This document shows, one piece after another, positions 16,115 through 24,673 of a DNA stretch of 64,000 nt. The DNA is taken from positions 1 through 64,000 of the forward strand of contig NZ_BIML01000011.1 in the NCBI RefSeq assembly GCF_004001065.1, written 5' to 3'. Both the position numbers and the translations under genes were made by a program. Source of the DNA: Paenibacillus xylaniclasticus (lineage in GTDB: Bacteria > Bacillota > Bacilli > Paenibacillales > Paenibacillaceae). The notes beneath the pieces are model-generated. The model worked only from the letters and a program-made list of their open reading frames with translations. It ran no database searches and had not been told where the DNA came from. Numbering within the stretch: the first letter of the stretch is position 1; the number at the start of each line of letters is the position of its first letter.

Positions 16115-18553
16115 TTAAATATATTCCGCTGTACGAATTGCGGCGTTCAGGCAGATTGGCGTTAATGCTTCCCCCTCCGACAAGCCCTCGATTCGAATCT
16201 GCCTCGACTCGCCAGCCCGAAGATCAAAGTAATTGTCCGACAGACGCGCAGCCAGATTCGGCAGCCCTACATCCTTCGCGAAGACGTCGCTCGTCAGCGT
16301 CACAAGGATAGCGCCGTCCTGCTCCGCCTGCTGCTCCACCCTTATGGACGCCGGCTTCAGCTGCAGCTGATAAGGCTTGCCGATCAAATACGAGCTCTCG
16401 ACAAGAACGCAGCCCTGCTGGAGCAACCTGACGAAGACCACGGTACGAGACGGGTCATGACCGGCAAGCGATACGGTACCGACACGGGTCGCACTGCACC
16501 CTTGGCCGTTCGCCTCGAACGTATCCAGCCGCACCTCCCGCTCCGAGATGATGTCATAGAACGACACTTCGATATGGCCTTGGAAATGACCCGTCTCATG
16601 CAGGAGGAACAGACTGGCGTCCTTCTCTCCTTGCACGACGCGGAGCAGCGCGTTCGGCGTTCGAAACGTTCGCTTCATGTAGTAGTAGGACGGCTTCCGC
16701 ACTTTGCTGTAATCGACGATCGCCCAGCTGATCGACGGCCACAGATCGCTCCACTGCCAGATCAAAGCGCCTGACGTGTCCGGCATGCGGGCAATCCAAT
16801 GCTCGACGCCAAGCCGCAGCGCATTCGCCTGCATCAGCTGATTAACATAGACGAAGTCACCCTTATTCGCTGGAAGGCGATAATCTCCCACCGTATAATA
16901 GAGCAGCCGTTGAATGCCGTTCGGCGCCTTCTGCATGGCTTGAAACTTCGGGTCTCGCAGATCCGCTTCGCGGTCAACGCCGTCCATGACGCGCATCGAC
17001 GGATAAGACTGCATGCCGAATTCAGACAGAAACCGGCCGTTCATCTGCTGGTAGTTCTCATACGGATGCACTTGACCCCAGACATGCCAATAATGCTGAT
17101 CGCCGTAATCCTCATCGTTATGCCCATGATCGACCGAATAGGAGAATGGACTGGTCGGCCAATATGGACGGCTACTGTCCTTCGCACATACGTCGCCGAG
17201 CACTTCGAAGTACAGCTTCTCGCCATAGCCATTCCTCCGACGGCGCCGGCTGTTCTCCACAAAATGCTGGTTCTCATTGTTACCGCACCATAAGACGATG
17301 CTTGGATGATGCCCGCACGTATCGATAATAAATTGCGCTTCCTTGCGCACAAGCTCGCAGAATGCATCGTCATCCGGGTAGTCTCCGCACGCGAACATAA
17401 AATCCTGCCATACCATAATGCCGAGCCGATCACATTCCTCATAAAATTCTCGGTTCTCGTAATAGCCTCCGCCCCATATCCGAATCATGTTCATGTTCGC
17501 TTCTGCAATGCCGCTCACTTCAGCAGCGTACGCTTCCGCCGTATCAAGGCCCGGATATAGTGTCAACGGAATCCAGTTCACGCCTTTGCACAGCACCGGA
17601 ATGCCGTTTACCTCGATGATGAACTTGCGGCCCTGTTTATCATACGGCTGCAGCAGCTTCACTTCGCGCAGCCCGATTATGCGCGATAGCTCTACCGTGC
17701 GGCCGCCTGCCGTCACGGCTGCGGTAAGCTTATAGAGCGGCTGCTCGCCATAACCGATCGGATACCAGCGGCGCGGTTTGCTCAGCTCGATTGGCAGCAC
17801 AACAGCCGTTCCGTCAGCTTCAACCGCCGTTAAGCTGCGCGACTCGGCAAGCAGCTTGCCGCCTTCATACAGCCGGCAGACGACCTCCGCCTCCCGCACA
17901 TCCGCTCCAACAGCTGAAGCTGTTAAGCTGGCATTCAAGATCGCCTTATCATCGCTAAGATGCGTCAATTGATACGTCAGCTTATCTGCGCGGCAGCCGT
18001 TGGACGCTTCCACATAGACCGGCTTATGAATGCCGATTGTAACAAGCCGCGGCCCCCAATCCCAACCGTAGCCGTACTGTGCCTTACGTCCGAACAATCG
18101 GGCCGGGATGCCGTTCCACAGCTGCAGCGAATCACCGAATTCCTTCTCCTTCTGCTGCAGCACGCGAGTCGGCGACGATAAGCGCACAACGAGCTCATTA
18201 ACTGGCTTCGCCCACGGCTTAATACTGAACCGATGGGCGATAAACATATTGTCCGTGCAGCCAACGATATGACCGTTCAATACGATCTCTGCATACGTAT
18301 CGACGCCTTCCATCACAAGCTCCAGCTCATCGGCTTCAAGCTGGTCTGTGCTCAGCTCGAAGGAGCGGGTGTACGTCCAGTCTTCATACTCTACCCATTC
18401 GATCTCCGATTCCAATAACGTCTGCCATTCATTCGGGATTACACCGGTACGCTGCAAAGCTTGCTGGACGAAGCCAGGAACCTCGGCATTATACCGATCT
18501 TCCGTCCGCTCGTTATATAACTGCCAATTGCCGTTAAGCGAAAGCTTGTACAT
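16115..18553 (-). CDS. Beta-mannosidase-like glycoside hydrolase family 2 protein
   Basis: About 812 aa, cytoplasmic (no signal peptide). An N-terminal sugar-binding beta domain (LSLNGNWQLYNE, VPGFVQQAL), an immunoglobulin-like domain and a TIM barrel are recognisable. The barrel includes MIRIWGGGYYENREFYEECD, GIMVWQDFMFACGDYPDD, the acid/base Glu in LWCGNNENQ and the probable nucleophile Glu in FLSEFGMQSYPS. These match GH2 beta-mannosidases rather than beta-galactosidases. The start at 18553 was chosen for GGGAGGAAGAG upstream; longer in-frame starts lack a site. It probably releases mannose from imported oligosaccharides. A decayed LacI-type regulator gene lies directly upstream (18922-19563). 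Confidence 0.88.
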   Translation of the reverse strand: MYKLSLNGNWQLYNERTEDRYNAEVPGFVQQALQRTGVIPNEWQTLLESEIEWVEYEDWTYTRSFELSTDQLEADELELVMEGVDTYAEIVLNGHIVGCTDNMFIAHRFSIKPWAKPVNELVVRLSSPTRVLQQKEKEFGDSLQLWNGIPARLFGRKAQYGYGWDWGPRLVTIGIHKPVYVEASNGCRADKLTYQLTHLSDDKAILNASLTASAVGADVREAEVVCRLYEGGKLLAESRSLTAVEADGTAVVLPIELSKPRRWYPIGYGEQPLYKLTAAVTAGGRTVELSRIIGLREVKLLQPYDKQGRKFIIEVNGIPVLCKGVNWIPLTLYPGLDTAEAYAAEVSGIAEANMNMIRIWGGGYYENREFYEECDRLGIMVWQDFMFACGDYPDDDAFCELVRKEAQFIIDTCGHHPSIVLWCGNNENQHFVENSRRRRRNGYGEKLYFEVLGDVCAKDSSRPYWPTSPFSYSVDHGHNDEDYGDQHYWHVWGQVHPYENYQQMNGRFLSEFGMQSYPSMRVMDGVDREADLRDPKFQAMQKAPNGIQRLLYYTVGDYRLPANKGDFVYVNQLMQANALRLGVEHWIARMPDTSGALIWQWSDLWPSISWAIVDYSKVRKPSYYYMKRTFRTPNALLRVVQGEKDASLFLLHETGHFQGHIEVSFYDIISEREVRLDTFEANGQGCSATRVGTVSLAGHDPSRTVVFVRLLQQGCVLVESSYLIGKPYQLQLKPASIRVEQQAEQDGAILVTLTSDVFAKDVGLPNLAARLSDNYFDLRAGESRQIRIEGLSEGEALTPICLNAAIRTAEYI

Positions 18554-18870
18554 CTTAACTCTTCCTCCCGCGAAATCTATCGATATAATTGCGAATGATA
18601 AGGCCAGACTAACGGACCGCGCCTGCAAGCTCATCGAGGCCTACCGTTCATTATTTCATTCATATTTTGCGTTTTGTATAGTTGCTTTGCAACAAAATAA
18701 ATAAACTTTGAGCATTTTTTTCTATGACCCTTCACTCATAACGGCTCTAATATAGTTTTCTCGGCACATATTGTCGCTCAGCTATAAACAAACTTGCATA
18801 TTCAATTCTCCTAATTCAAAGCATATTTGCAATTTATCGTTTTCTAATCACCGTCCAGCATACAAAAAAA

Positions 18871-18892
18871 CGTCGGCTTATCACAGCCGACG
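18871..18892 (-). terminator. Strong Rho-independent terminator downstream of the LacI remnant
   Basis: CGTCGGCT and AGCCGACG form a perfect 8-bp stem with a 6-nt loop. On the minus strand a run of seven T follows. It lies just after the LacI remnant stop at 18922, showing the regulator once had its own transcription unit ahead of the mannosidase promoter region (18554-18870, AT-rich, no gene seen). Confidence 0.85.
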
Positions 18893-18921
18893 GTTCGCTC
18901 CATCATGATTCCATATTTCTA

Positions 18922-19563
18922 TCATTCTATTAGTTCAATGTCGTTTGCACGCATAAGCACATCGCCTGTAATAAGCAGACGCTCAGCATTCGAGGATCGG
19001 TACACACCGCCACAGCAGCTTGTCGACCGCCCGCATGCCGAGCAGTTCCTTGTTCACATTCACCGTCGTCAAGTCAGGAGAAGTATTATCGAAGCCGGTA
19101 ACGCCGCATTGCTCCGGAATCGACGTGCTCCAGTACAGACTTGTAAGCGATCCAGCGCTCATAGAAGCTGTGGGCATACCCGATATCGCCGACGAACTGA
19201 AACCTTCTGTATCCCCGACTGACAAGCTTCGTCAGCGTCACGATATCCATACTCTTCTAGTTCAGCCTCATGCAAATGCCGGCGAACACCGGTCCCCAGT
19301 AGCTGGATTCCCGGTTCTGATACCGGATATTTGGGAACAGCACAACGACCGTACCCTTTGACCGCTTCCGGATCGTTCAACTGCTCCGGTCTACCTGCTG
19401 CCTTCGTACGGAAATAGCCTAATTGTCCGGCTGCCTTCAGTATCCGCTCCTTCGTCGCCTCACTTACACCCGACTTACCCGCCAGCGCACGCGATACTGC
19501 GAATTTAGACAGTCCTGCGAAGTCCGCGATCTGCTGAATGGTCGCTTTTTCCCGCATCGTCAC
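18922..19563 (-). pseudogene. LacI-family regulator remnant (frameshifts and internal deletion)
   Basis: The first 60 or so codons encode a normal LacI DNA-binding domain (ATIQQIADFAGLSKFAVSRA, GVSEATKERILKAAGQLGYF). After about codon 70 the family sequence continues in other frames: TVVVLFPNIRYQN with YWGPVFAGICMRLN, then GYRRFQFVGDIGYAHSFYER, then in another frame GVTGFDNTSPDLTTVNVNKE and MRAVDKLL, and finally LLITGDVLMRANDIELIE before the stop. The whole remnant is about 214 codons against about 340 for a complete LacI protein, so a central part is missing. It is almost surely non-functional, although an isolated HTH fragment (19159-19563) could still be translated. It probably once controlled the neighbouring mannosidase gene. 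Confidence 0.85.
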
Positions 19564-19653
19564 TCGTCCCGTTAGCAGTTTTGAAATCTATTAACATGGT
19601 AGCATAACCATTAGACTTGTACCAAATCATATTCCCGCCGTTATGCGAAGGCT

Positions 19654-20985
19654 TTAAGCCTCCACCTGCACCTTCCTGCCAGTACGCTCGTGGAACAACA
19701 GAGAGCACAGCAGGGCGACTGCACTTAGAATGATGCCGTACAGAAACATCTCTCTAAAGCTGGTCAGCAGCTTCGTCGAATGATTCAAGAACGACCCCAT
19801 AATAGTGACGCCGATAGCAGTTCCTATATTGCGGGAGAACATTTGCAGGGAGGCAGATATCCCTTTCTCCGTCGGTCCGACCAGCTGCTGGGAGCCGATG
19901 ATCGCAACGGTTGACAGCAGACCGAAAGCCAGTCCGAATATCGTCGAGCCGGCGAACACGAACCAGAAGCCTGACGATTGTGACAACAGCAGAAACCAAG
20001 CGGCAGATAGAACGAGCAGCACATTGCCCGTTACGATCAGTTTCCAATATCCGAATCGGCCAATCCAGCGGCCAGCCGGTACGCTGCAAGCCATCCAGCC
20101 GGCCGACATGCTAAGCATAGCGACCCCGCTTAGAAAAATCGAGTAGCCCTGCTTCTGCAGAAATAACGGTAAATAACTTGAAGCACCGTACAATGCACCG
20201 TAAGCGAGCAGCGAGTTACCGTTCATCCATGCCACCTGCTTATTGCTGAACAACGACAGCGGAACAATCGGCGAAGAATGCCGTTTCTCATACAAGAAGA
20301 ACATTACCAGCAGCACGATGCCTCCGGCCAAGTAAAGCAAGCCTCCGTGCTCGACGATCGTCGGCAGCAGCATCAGACTGATTGCAGCCGTAAAAATGAC
20401 CGCCCCAACATAGTCCACCTTAGCCCGCTTCGGCTCATACTGCTCCCGATATGGTATAAGCAGCAAGAGCGATAATATACAGATTGGAATGTTCACGTAG
20501 AAGACATACCGCCAGCTCCAAGCTTCCGTAAAGACGGAGCCGAGCAGCGGCGCGAGAATAGCCGATATGCCCCACATGGCCGTGAATAACGCTTGAATTT
20601 TGCCGCGCTTCTCAACGGAGAACAAATCTCCTGCAATAATAATTGGGAACGGGTTCATCACACCCGCTCCGATGCCTTGAACGGCGCGGTACAGAACGAG
20701 CTGCAGCATCGTATCGGCGCTTCCGCACAAGATTGAACCGAGCAAGAACAGTACAATGCCAGCAGCGAACACTTTCTTCCGGCCGAATAAATCGGACAAC
20801 CTCCCTGCTACCGGAGCAAGCACAGTAGAAAAAATCATATAGCTGGCGAACGTCCAAGCATACAGCTCTGCTCCGCCCAGCTCCTTCGCAATGACCGGCA
20901 TCGTCGTATTGACGATCGTGCTGTCCATGGAAGCGACAAGCATCGCCACAACGATACTGACCAGAACACTTAATCTGCCTCTCAT
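19654..20985 (-). CDS. MFS drug-efflux-type transporter (DHA2, EmrB/QacA-like)
   Basis: About 443 aa with about fourteen hydrophobic segments. MDSTIVNTTMPVIAKELGG near the N terminus is the DHA2 hallmark. The loop motif AGRLSDLFGRKKVF and the motif-C-like stretch GIGAGVMNPFPIIIAGDL also fit a proton-driven exporter. Charged residues inside helix 1 (Asp) are kept. The start at 20985 is preceded by GGGGGA; upstream ATGs at 21006 or 21018 are possible. The gene ends about 90 bp from the LacI remnant. Substrate unknown. No dedicated regulator is adjacent. Confidence 0.85.
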   Translation of the reverse strand: MRGRLSVLVSIVVAMLVASMDSTIVNTTMPVIAKELGGAELYAWTFASYMIFSTVLAPVAGRLSDLFGRKKVFAAGIVLFLLGSILCGSADTMLQLVLYRAVQGIGAGVMNPFPIIIAGDLFSVEKRGKIQALFTAMWGISAILAPLLGSVFTEAWSWRYVFYVNIPICILSLLLLIPYREQYEPKRAKVDYVGAVIFTAAISLMLLPTIVEHGGLLYLAGGIVLLVMFFLYEKRHSSPIVPLSLFSNKQVAWMNGNSLLAYGALYGASSYLPLFLQKQGYSIFLSGVAMLSMSAGWMACSVPAGRWIGRFGYWKLIVTGNVLLVLSAAWFLLLSQSSGFWFVFAGSTIFGLAFGLLSTVAIIGSQQLVGPTEKGISASLQMFSRNIGTAIGVTIMGSFLNHSTKLLTSFREMFLYGIILSAVALLCSLLFHERTGRKVQVEA

Positions 20986-21023
20986 CCCCCGGTTTCCCCC
21001 ATTCATGATGTGCATCATGCAAA

Positions 21024-21043
21024 CAGGCCGCTTCCGCGGCCTG
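21024..21043 (-). terminator. Terminator after pepA
   Basis: CAGGCCGC TTCC GCGGCCTG forms a perfect 8-bp GC-rich stem with a 4-nt loop, 8 bp beyond the pepA stop. On the minus strand TTTG follows. It also lies just upstream of the MFS gene start, so the MFS promoter must lie around or within this hairpin, or transcription must read through. Confidence 0.65.
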
Positions 21044-21051
21044 CTGCCTGA

Positions 21052-22572
21052 TTAAGAGCGGCTAGATAGCAGCTCAGCCAGCGTCCGTACCATGACGCCC
21101 GTCGCCCCTTTGGACTCCCAGCCGCGCGATGACTTCAGCCAAGACGTTCCCGCAATATCGAGATGAACCCATGGGAGGTCTTCGGCGAATGCACCAATGA
21201 ATAAACCGCCTGTAATCGTACCGGCGAATCGGCCGCCGCTGTTCTTCAAGTCGGCTGCATCGCTGTCCAGCTGTCTCCGATATTCCGGATACGAAGGGAA
21301 CGGCCATATCCGTTCGCCTGCCGTGCGGCCTGCACGGATGATGTCCTGCAGCAGCAGCTCATCGTTCGTGACCGCTCCTGTTGCCACATTGCCGAGCGCG
21401 ACCTCGACAGCGCCAGTCAATGTCGCGATATCAATCAGCCGAGTAGCGCCGCGGCGAATCGCCGTCGTCAGCGCATCAGCGAGAACAAGACGGCCCTCTG
21501 CATCCGTATTCACGACTTCAACTGTACGGCCGCTCATCGTCACAATGACATCGCCTGGCTTCAATGCACGGTCGGACGGCATATTCTCAGCCGCAGCGAT
21601 GACTGCAATGACATTGATCTTCGGCTTCAACTCCCCGATGATCCGCATCGTTCCGAGCACCGCTGCAGCGCCGCCCATATCGCCGATCATTTCCTCCATG
21701 CCTTCGGCGCGCTTAAGCGAAATACCACCCGTATCGAATGTAATCCCTTTGCCGATAATGCCCCATACATCCTTACTGTCCGGCGCCCCTTCATAATGAA
21801 GCACAATCATCCGCGGCGGATGGGCGCTGCCTTTGCCTACTCCGATTAGTCCGCCCATGCCCATATCGATAGCGGTAAACTCATCGATAATTTCGACGTC
21901 GAAGCTGTAACGATGTCCGATCTCCTCGGCATATTCCGCCAAGCCTTCCGGAATAAGCTCATTACCCGGCATATTCGTTAGATCGCGCGCGAACAGCGTG
22001 CCTTCCGCAAACAGCTCGCCGCGCTTAACGCCAGCAGACCAGCGCGCTTTGGCCGTTTCACCGCCTGCCTCCTGCGCCTCCGGAATGAATTGAACGTCTA
22101 CCGGCTCCAGCTCCTTGCCATGCTCGCGCTTCCGTTTCGGGCGCTCATACCAGCCGAGTATCAAGCCTTCTGTGAAAGATTGCGCTGCCCGCTCAGCGGA
22201 GCAATCCGCATTACCGCTAAGCACACTTGACGGAACCAGCACCTGTACCCGCCGCGCCTTCAGCTTTCTTAACGCCTTGGCGCTAGCTGCCCCTGCTTCC
22301 CGCAGCTCGTCGGCTGTCACACCGCCATAGCCGACGAACAGCGCTTGCGCCCCGGCATGCAGCCCGAGCGTTGCGATCGTCACCTTCTGACCCTTCTCTC
22401 CTTTAAACAGCCCTTTCGCACTTAATCTTCTTAACTCGTCGTCTACCTGTGGATGAATCCACGGGGCTCCCCCCTGCGCTTGAAGCTCCTCGCCCGTAAT
22501 GAGCTTCACTGTCGCATCAAAGGCTGACAGCTCGCCGCTGGCAGCCGCTCCATATGTAAACTGAAATTTCAT
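21052..22572 (-). CDS. pepA: Leucyl aminopeptidase (M17 family)
   Basis: About 506 aa. The M17 signature NTDAEGRLVLADAL is present. The metal and active-site Lys region (GKGITFDTGGISLKRAEGM, then MIGDMGGAA) and LTGAVEVALGNVATG are also clear. The N-terminal macro-like domain is complete. M17 enzymes are cytoplasmic di-zinc or manganese exopeptidases, usually hexameric, removing N-terminal residues from peptides. The start at 22572 is supported by GAAAGGATG upstream; an in-frame start 12 codons earlier lacks support. It is transcribed after the PAS kinase but separated from it by a terminator. Confidence 0.92.
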   Translation of the reverse strand: MKFQFTYGAAASGELSAFDATVKLITGEELQAQGGAPWIHPQVDDELRRLSAKGLFKGEKGQKVTIATLGLHAGAQALFVGYGGVTADELREAGAASAKALRKLKARRVQVLVPSSVLSGNADCSAERAAQSFTEGLILGWYERPKRKREHGKELEPVDVQFIPEAQEAGGETAKARWSAGVKRGELFAEGTLFARDLTNMPGNELIPEGLAEYAEEIGHRYSFDVEIIDEFTAIDMGMGGLIGVGKGSAHPPRMIVLHYEGAPDSKDVWGIIGKGITFDTGGISLKRAEGMEEMIGDMGGAAAVLGTMRIIGELKPKINVIAVIAAAENMPSDRALKPGDVIVTMSGRTVEVVNTDAEGRLVLADALTTAIRRGATRLIDIATLTGAVEVALGNVATGAVTNDELLLQDIIRAGRTAGERIWPFPSYPEYRRQLDSDAADLKNSGGRFAGTITGGLFIGAFAEDLPWVHLDIAGTSWLKSSRGWESKGATGVMVRTLAELLSSRS

Positions 22573-22616
22573 CGTCTCATCATCCTTTCTTTCTCCTGTT
22601 CCGAACAAAAAAGAAC

Positions 22617-22641
22617 CGGGGTATGCCGAATGCCTACCCCG
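22617..22641 (-). terminator. Rho-independent terminator after the PAS kinase gene
   Basis: CGGGGTA (22617-22623) pairs with TACCCCG (22635-22641), with a further GC pair inside. On the minus strand GGTTCTTTTTTG follows. It lies 11 bp past the kinase stop codon. Confidence 0.8.
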
Positions 22642-22652
22642 ATTCTAAAGCT

Positions 22653-24026
22653 TTAGCCGATTAATGGCAAATGGATCTTAAACACTGTTCCTTCACCCGG
22701 AACGCTGTCCACTGCAATAGAGCCGCCATGATTACGAATAATTCGGTAGCTGACGGACAGCCCCAGTCCTGTACCGGCCTCCTTGGTCGTGAAGAAAGGG
22801 TCGAACAGCCGACTGAGCGTCGATCGGTCCATCCCCTTGCCATTATCCCGAATTGTAATTTCTGCATTGTTATCGATCCGCCGAACAATGATATCGATTC
22901 GGCCATTGCGCTCGCTGCTTATATCCGCGATAGCATCCAACGAGTTCTTCATAATATTAAGCATCACCTGCTTAACCTGCTTCACATCGATGGACACGAG
23001 CATCGATTCCTCATAAGACTCCAATTGAATGAGAGACCCACGCATTAGCGCTTCGCTCTCAGTCAGCAGAATAACCTCTTTAAGCAGAGAGGTGATCGAT
23101 ATCTGCTGCTTCATGGGCGCCGTCGGCTTCGAAGAGTTCAAAAACTCATAAATAATATCGTTCGCCCGGTCAATCTCTGCAACGATAATTCTTGCATATT
23201 CATCCTTACCAAGCTGCACAAGATGAGGACGCAACAGCTGAATGAACCCACGAATCGATGTCAGTGGATTACGGATCTCGTGCGCAATAGCTGCCGCGAT
23301 CTTGCCCAGCATAGCCAGCTTATCATTCTGGTAAGCGGTCTGCTCGATCGCTTTGAAATCCGAAACATCCTTCACACTGACGAGAAAATGACCCTCCAGC
23401 TTATCACCATACGTTACGGTCGTCAGAAAATGTCTGCCATTCGTGTCCTCGAATTCAAAATAAATGCTGCGTCTTGCAATCGTCCCCTTGTATACGCGAA
23501 GGACCATTTTGCGTGTGCTTCGCTTCAGCTTCGGATGCCGCAGCAGCTCAATAAGAGAGCAGCCGACCAATGAGGAGCGCTGAACATCCATCATTCTCGC
23601 CAGCATAATGTTCACGAATGTTAATATTCCGTTCTCGTCGAATAAAGCAATTCCCGAGTCCAAATGCTGAAGGATTTTCTCGAAATGCTCCTTCACCCGT
23701 TTGGACGAATTGCGGGAATGATACAGCATTTCCCTCATTTCTGTCATTTGTTTGTCTGTCGCTTTCTCGAGCTCGCTTCGGAACCGGTATGCGACCATTA
23801 GCTCGGTTAGGAAGTTATAGGCCCGGCTGTGCAATCCCCGCAAGTCTTCGTTCTCTACATTCAAGGCAAGCGTCTGCGTGCATTCGGCGTGAAGACCGAC
23901 AATCTCTTCTGGATGCACATCTCCGAGCATCTTACCAAGCATGGTGGCCTGATACAAAGAAGCCTCGCTCTCGCTGCGAATGTATTCAGCAAGCGCAGAC
24001 AAATAGCGCCTACGAATTTCTTGCAT
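22653..24026 (-). CDS. Soluble PAS-domain sensor histidine kinase
   Basis: About 457 aa, no membrane helices. An alpha-helical N-terminal domain (residues 1-100; RYLSALAEYIRSESEASLYQ, LGDVHPEEIVGLHAEC) resembles RsbU/RsbRD-type N-terminal regulatory domains. A PAS domain follows (LDSGIALFDENGILTFVN), then HisKA with His in AAAIAHEIRNPLTSIRGF and HATPase_c (IMKNSLDAIAD, DNGKGMDRST, GTGLGLSVSYRI). This resembles sporulation-type kinases of Bacillales. A strong ribosome site (GGGGAGG) precedes the ATG. It starts 3 bp after an RsbT-like gene; the pair is probably co-transcribed. No response regulator gene is adjacent. Confidence 0.88.
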   Translation of the reverse strand: MQEIRRRYLSALAEYIRSESEASLYQATMLGKMLGDVHPEEIVGLHAECTQTLALNVENEDLRGLHSRAYNFLTELMVAYRFRSELEKATDKQMTEMREMLYHSRNSSKRVKEHFEKILQHLDSGIALFDENGILTFVNIMLARMMDVQRSSLVGCSLIELLRHPKLKRSTRKMVLRVYKGTIARRSIYFEFEDTNGRHFLTTVTYGDKLEGHFLVSVKDVSDFKAIEQTAYQNDKLAMLGKIAAAIAHEIRNPLTSIRGFIQLLRPHLVQLGKDEYARIIVAEIDRANDIIYEFLNSSKPTAPMKQQISITSLLKEVILLTESEALMRGSLIQLESYEESMLVSIDVKQVKQVMLNIMKNSLDAIADISSERNGRIDIIVRRIDNNAEITIRDNGKGMDRSTLSRLFDPFFTTKEAGTGLGLSVSYRIIRNHGGSIAVDSVPGEGTVFKIHLPLIG

Positions 24027-24029
24027 AAC

Positions 24030-24434
24030 TTATTCCTCCCCAGCAGCAAGAACAGACAGAACGGGTAGTCTATCATAGGATCGGGAAGGCGACAGCCACT
24101 TGCGATACGAAATGGTCGTACCTCTAATCATATCTTGGCAGATGTCAATGTCATCTACCAAGCTTAGCATCCAATCCGAATCCAGATGACTACTCCCTGA
24201 CGAATGATCGTACAGTCGAACTTCTATTCCCATCTCGTTATTATTTCGGTGAATGGTCTTGATGATCATATGGCCTTGCGACTTCGATTCTAATAACTGG
24301 GCGGCCATTTCCGAAATCGTGAACGCAATCCGCGTCTGTTCTACTGCTGAGAACCCTACGCTTCTTGCAAGCTCCCGTCCTCTTTGTCTCGCGTGTATGG
24401 CATCCGTCGGCTTGTTCATGAGGAACATGTCCAT
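24030..24434 (-). CDS. RsbT-like anti-sigma-regulatory HATPase, degenerate
   Basis: About 134 aa. The stretch DAIHARQRGRELARSVGFSA followed by VEQTRIAFTISEMAAQLLES aligns with RsbT-type switch kinases. Two expected ATP-site features look altered: the N-box asparagine of the usual SELARN is replaced (SEMAAQ), and the glycine-rich DxGxGI segment is replaced by DHSSGSSHLDSD. It may bind partners without kinase activity. The start at 24434 was chosen because GGAGG lies 10 nt upstream; longer in-frame starts exist up to 24668 but lack a site and would give an atypical extension. It lies directly before the PAS kinase gene. Confidence 0.7.
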   Translation of the reverse strand: MDMFLMNKPTDAIHARQRGRELARSVGFSAVEQTRIAFTISEMAAQLLESKSQGHMIIKTIHRNNNEMGIEVRLYDHSSGSSHLDSDWMLSLVDDIDICQDMIRGTTISYRKWLSPSRSYDRLPVLSVLAAGEE

Positions 24435-24621
24435 CCCTGCACCGCCTCCGATCTTCCCCGCCATCCTGCGCCAAGGCAGACGTAAGGGACAGCTCCAGTA
24501 ACTCGTAATCAATATGATAGATGATACTGTAACCGTTGTCAATCGGAGATCCTGTCGAAAAATAGTGGAAAATATCACATCTACACCCAATAACCGAAAA
24601 CGTTTTATGAACAGCAACAAC

Positions 24622-24639
24622 AGGCGGCTATCGCCGCCT
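24622..24639 (-). terminator. Hairpin after rsgI, possible terminator
   Basis: AGGCGGC TATC GCCGCCT is a perfect 7-bp stem. On the minus strand it is followed by GTTGTTGCTGTTC, a poor T tract. It lies between rsgI and the RsbT-like gene. Confidence 0.5.
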
Positions 24640-24673
24640 TGCACGATAGTCCGCCTATTGATTAACAACGGTG

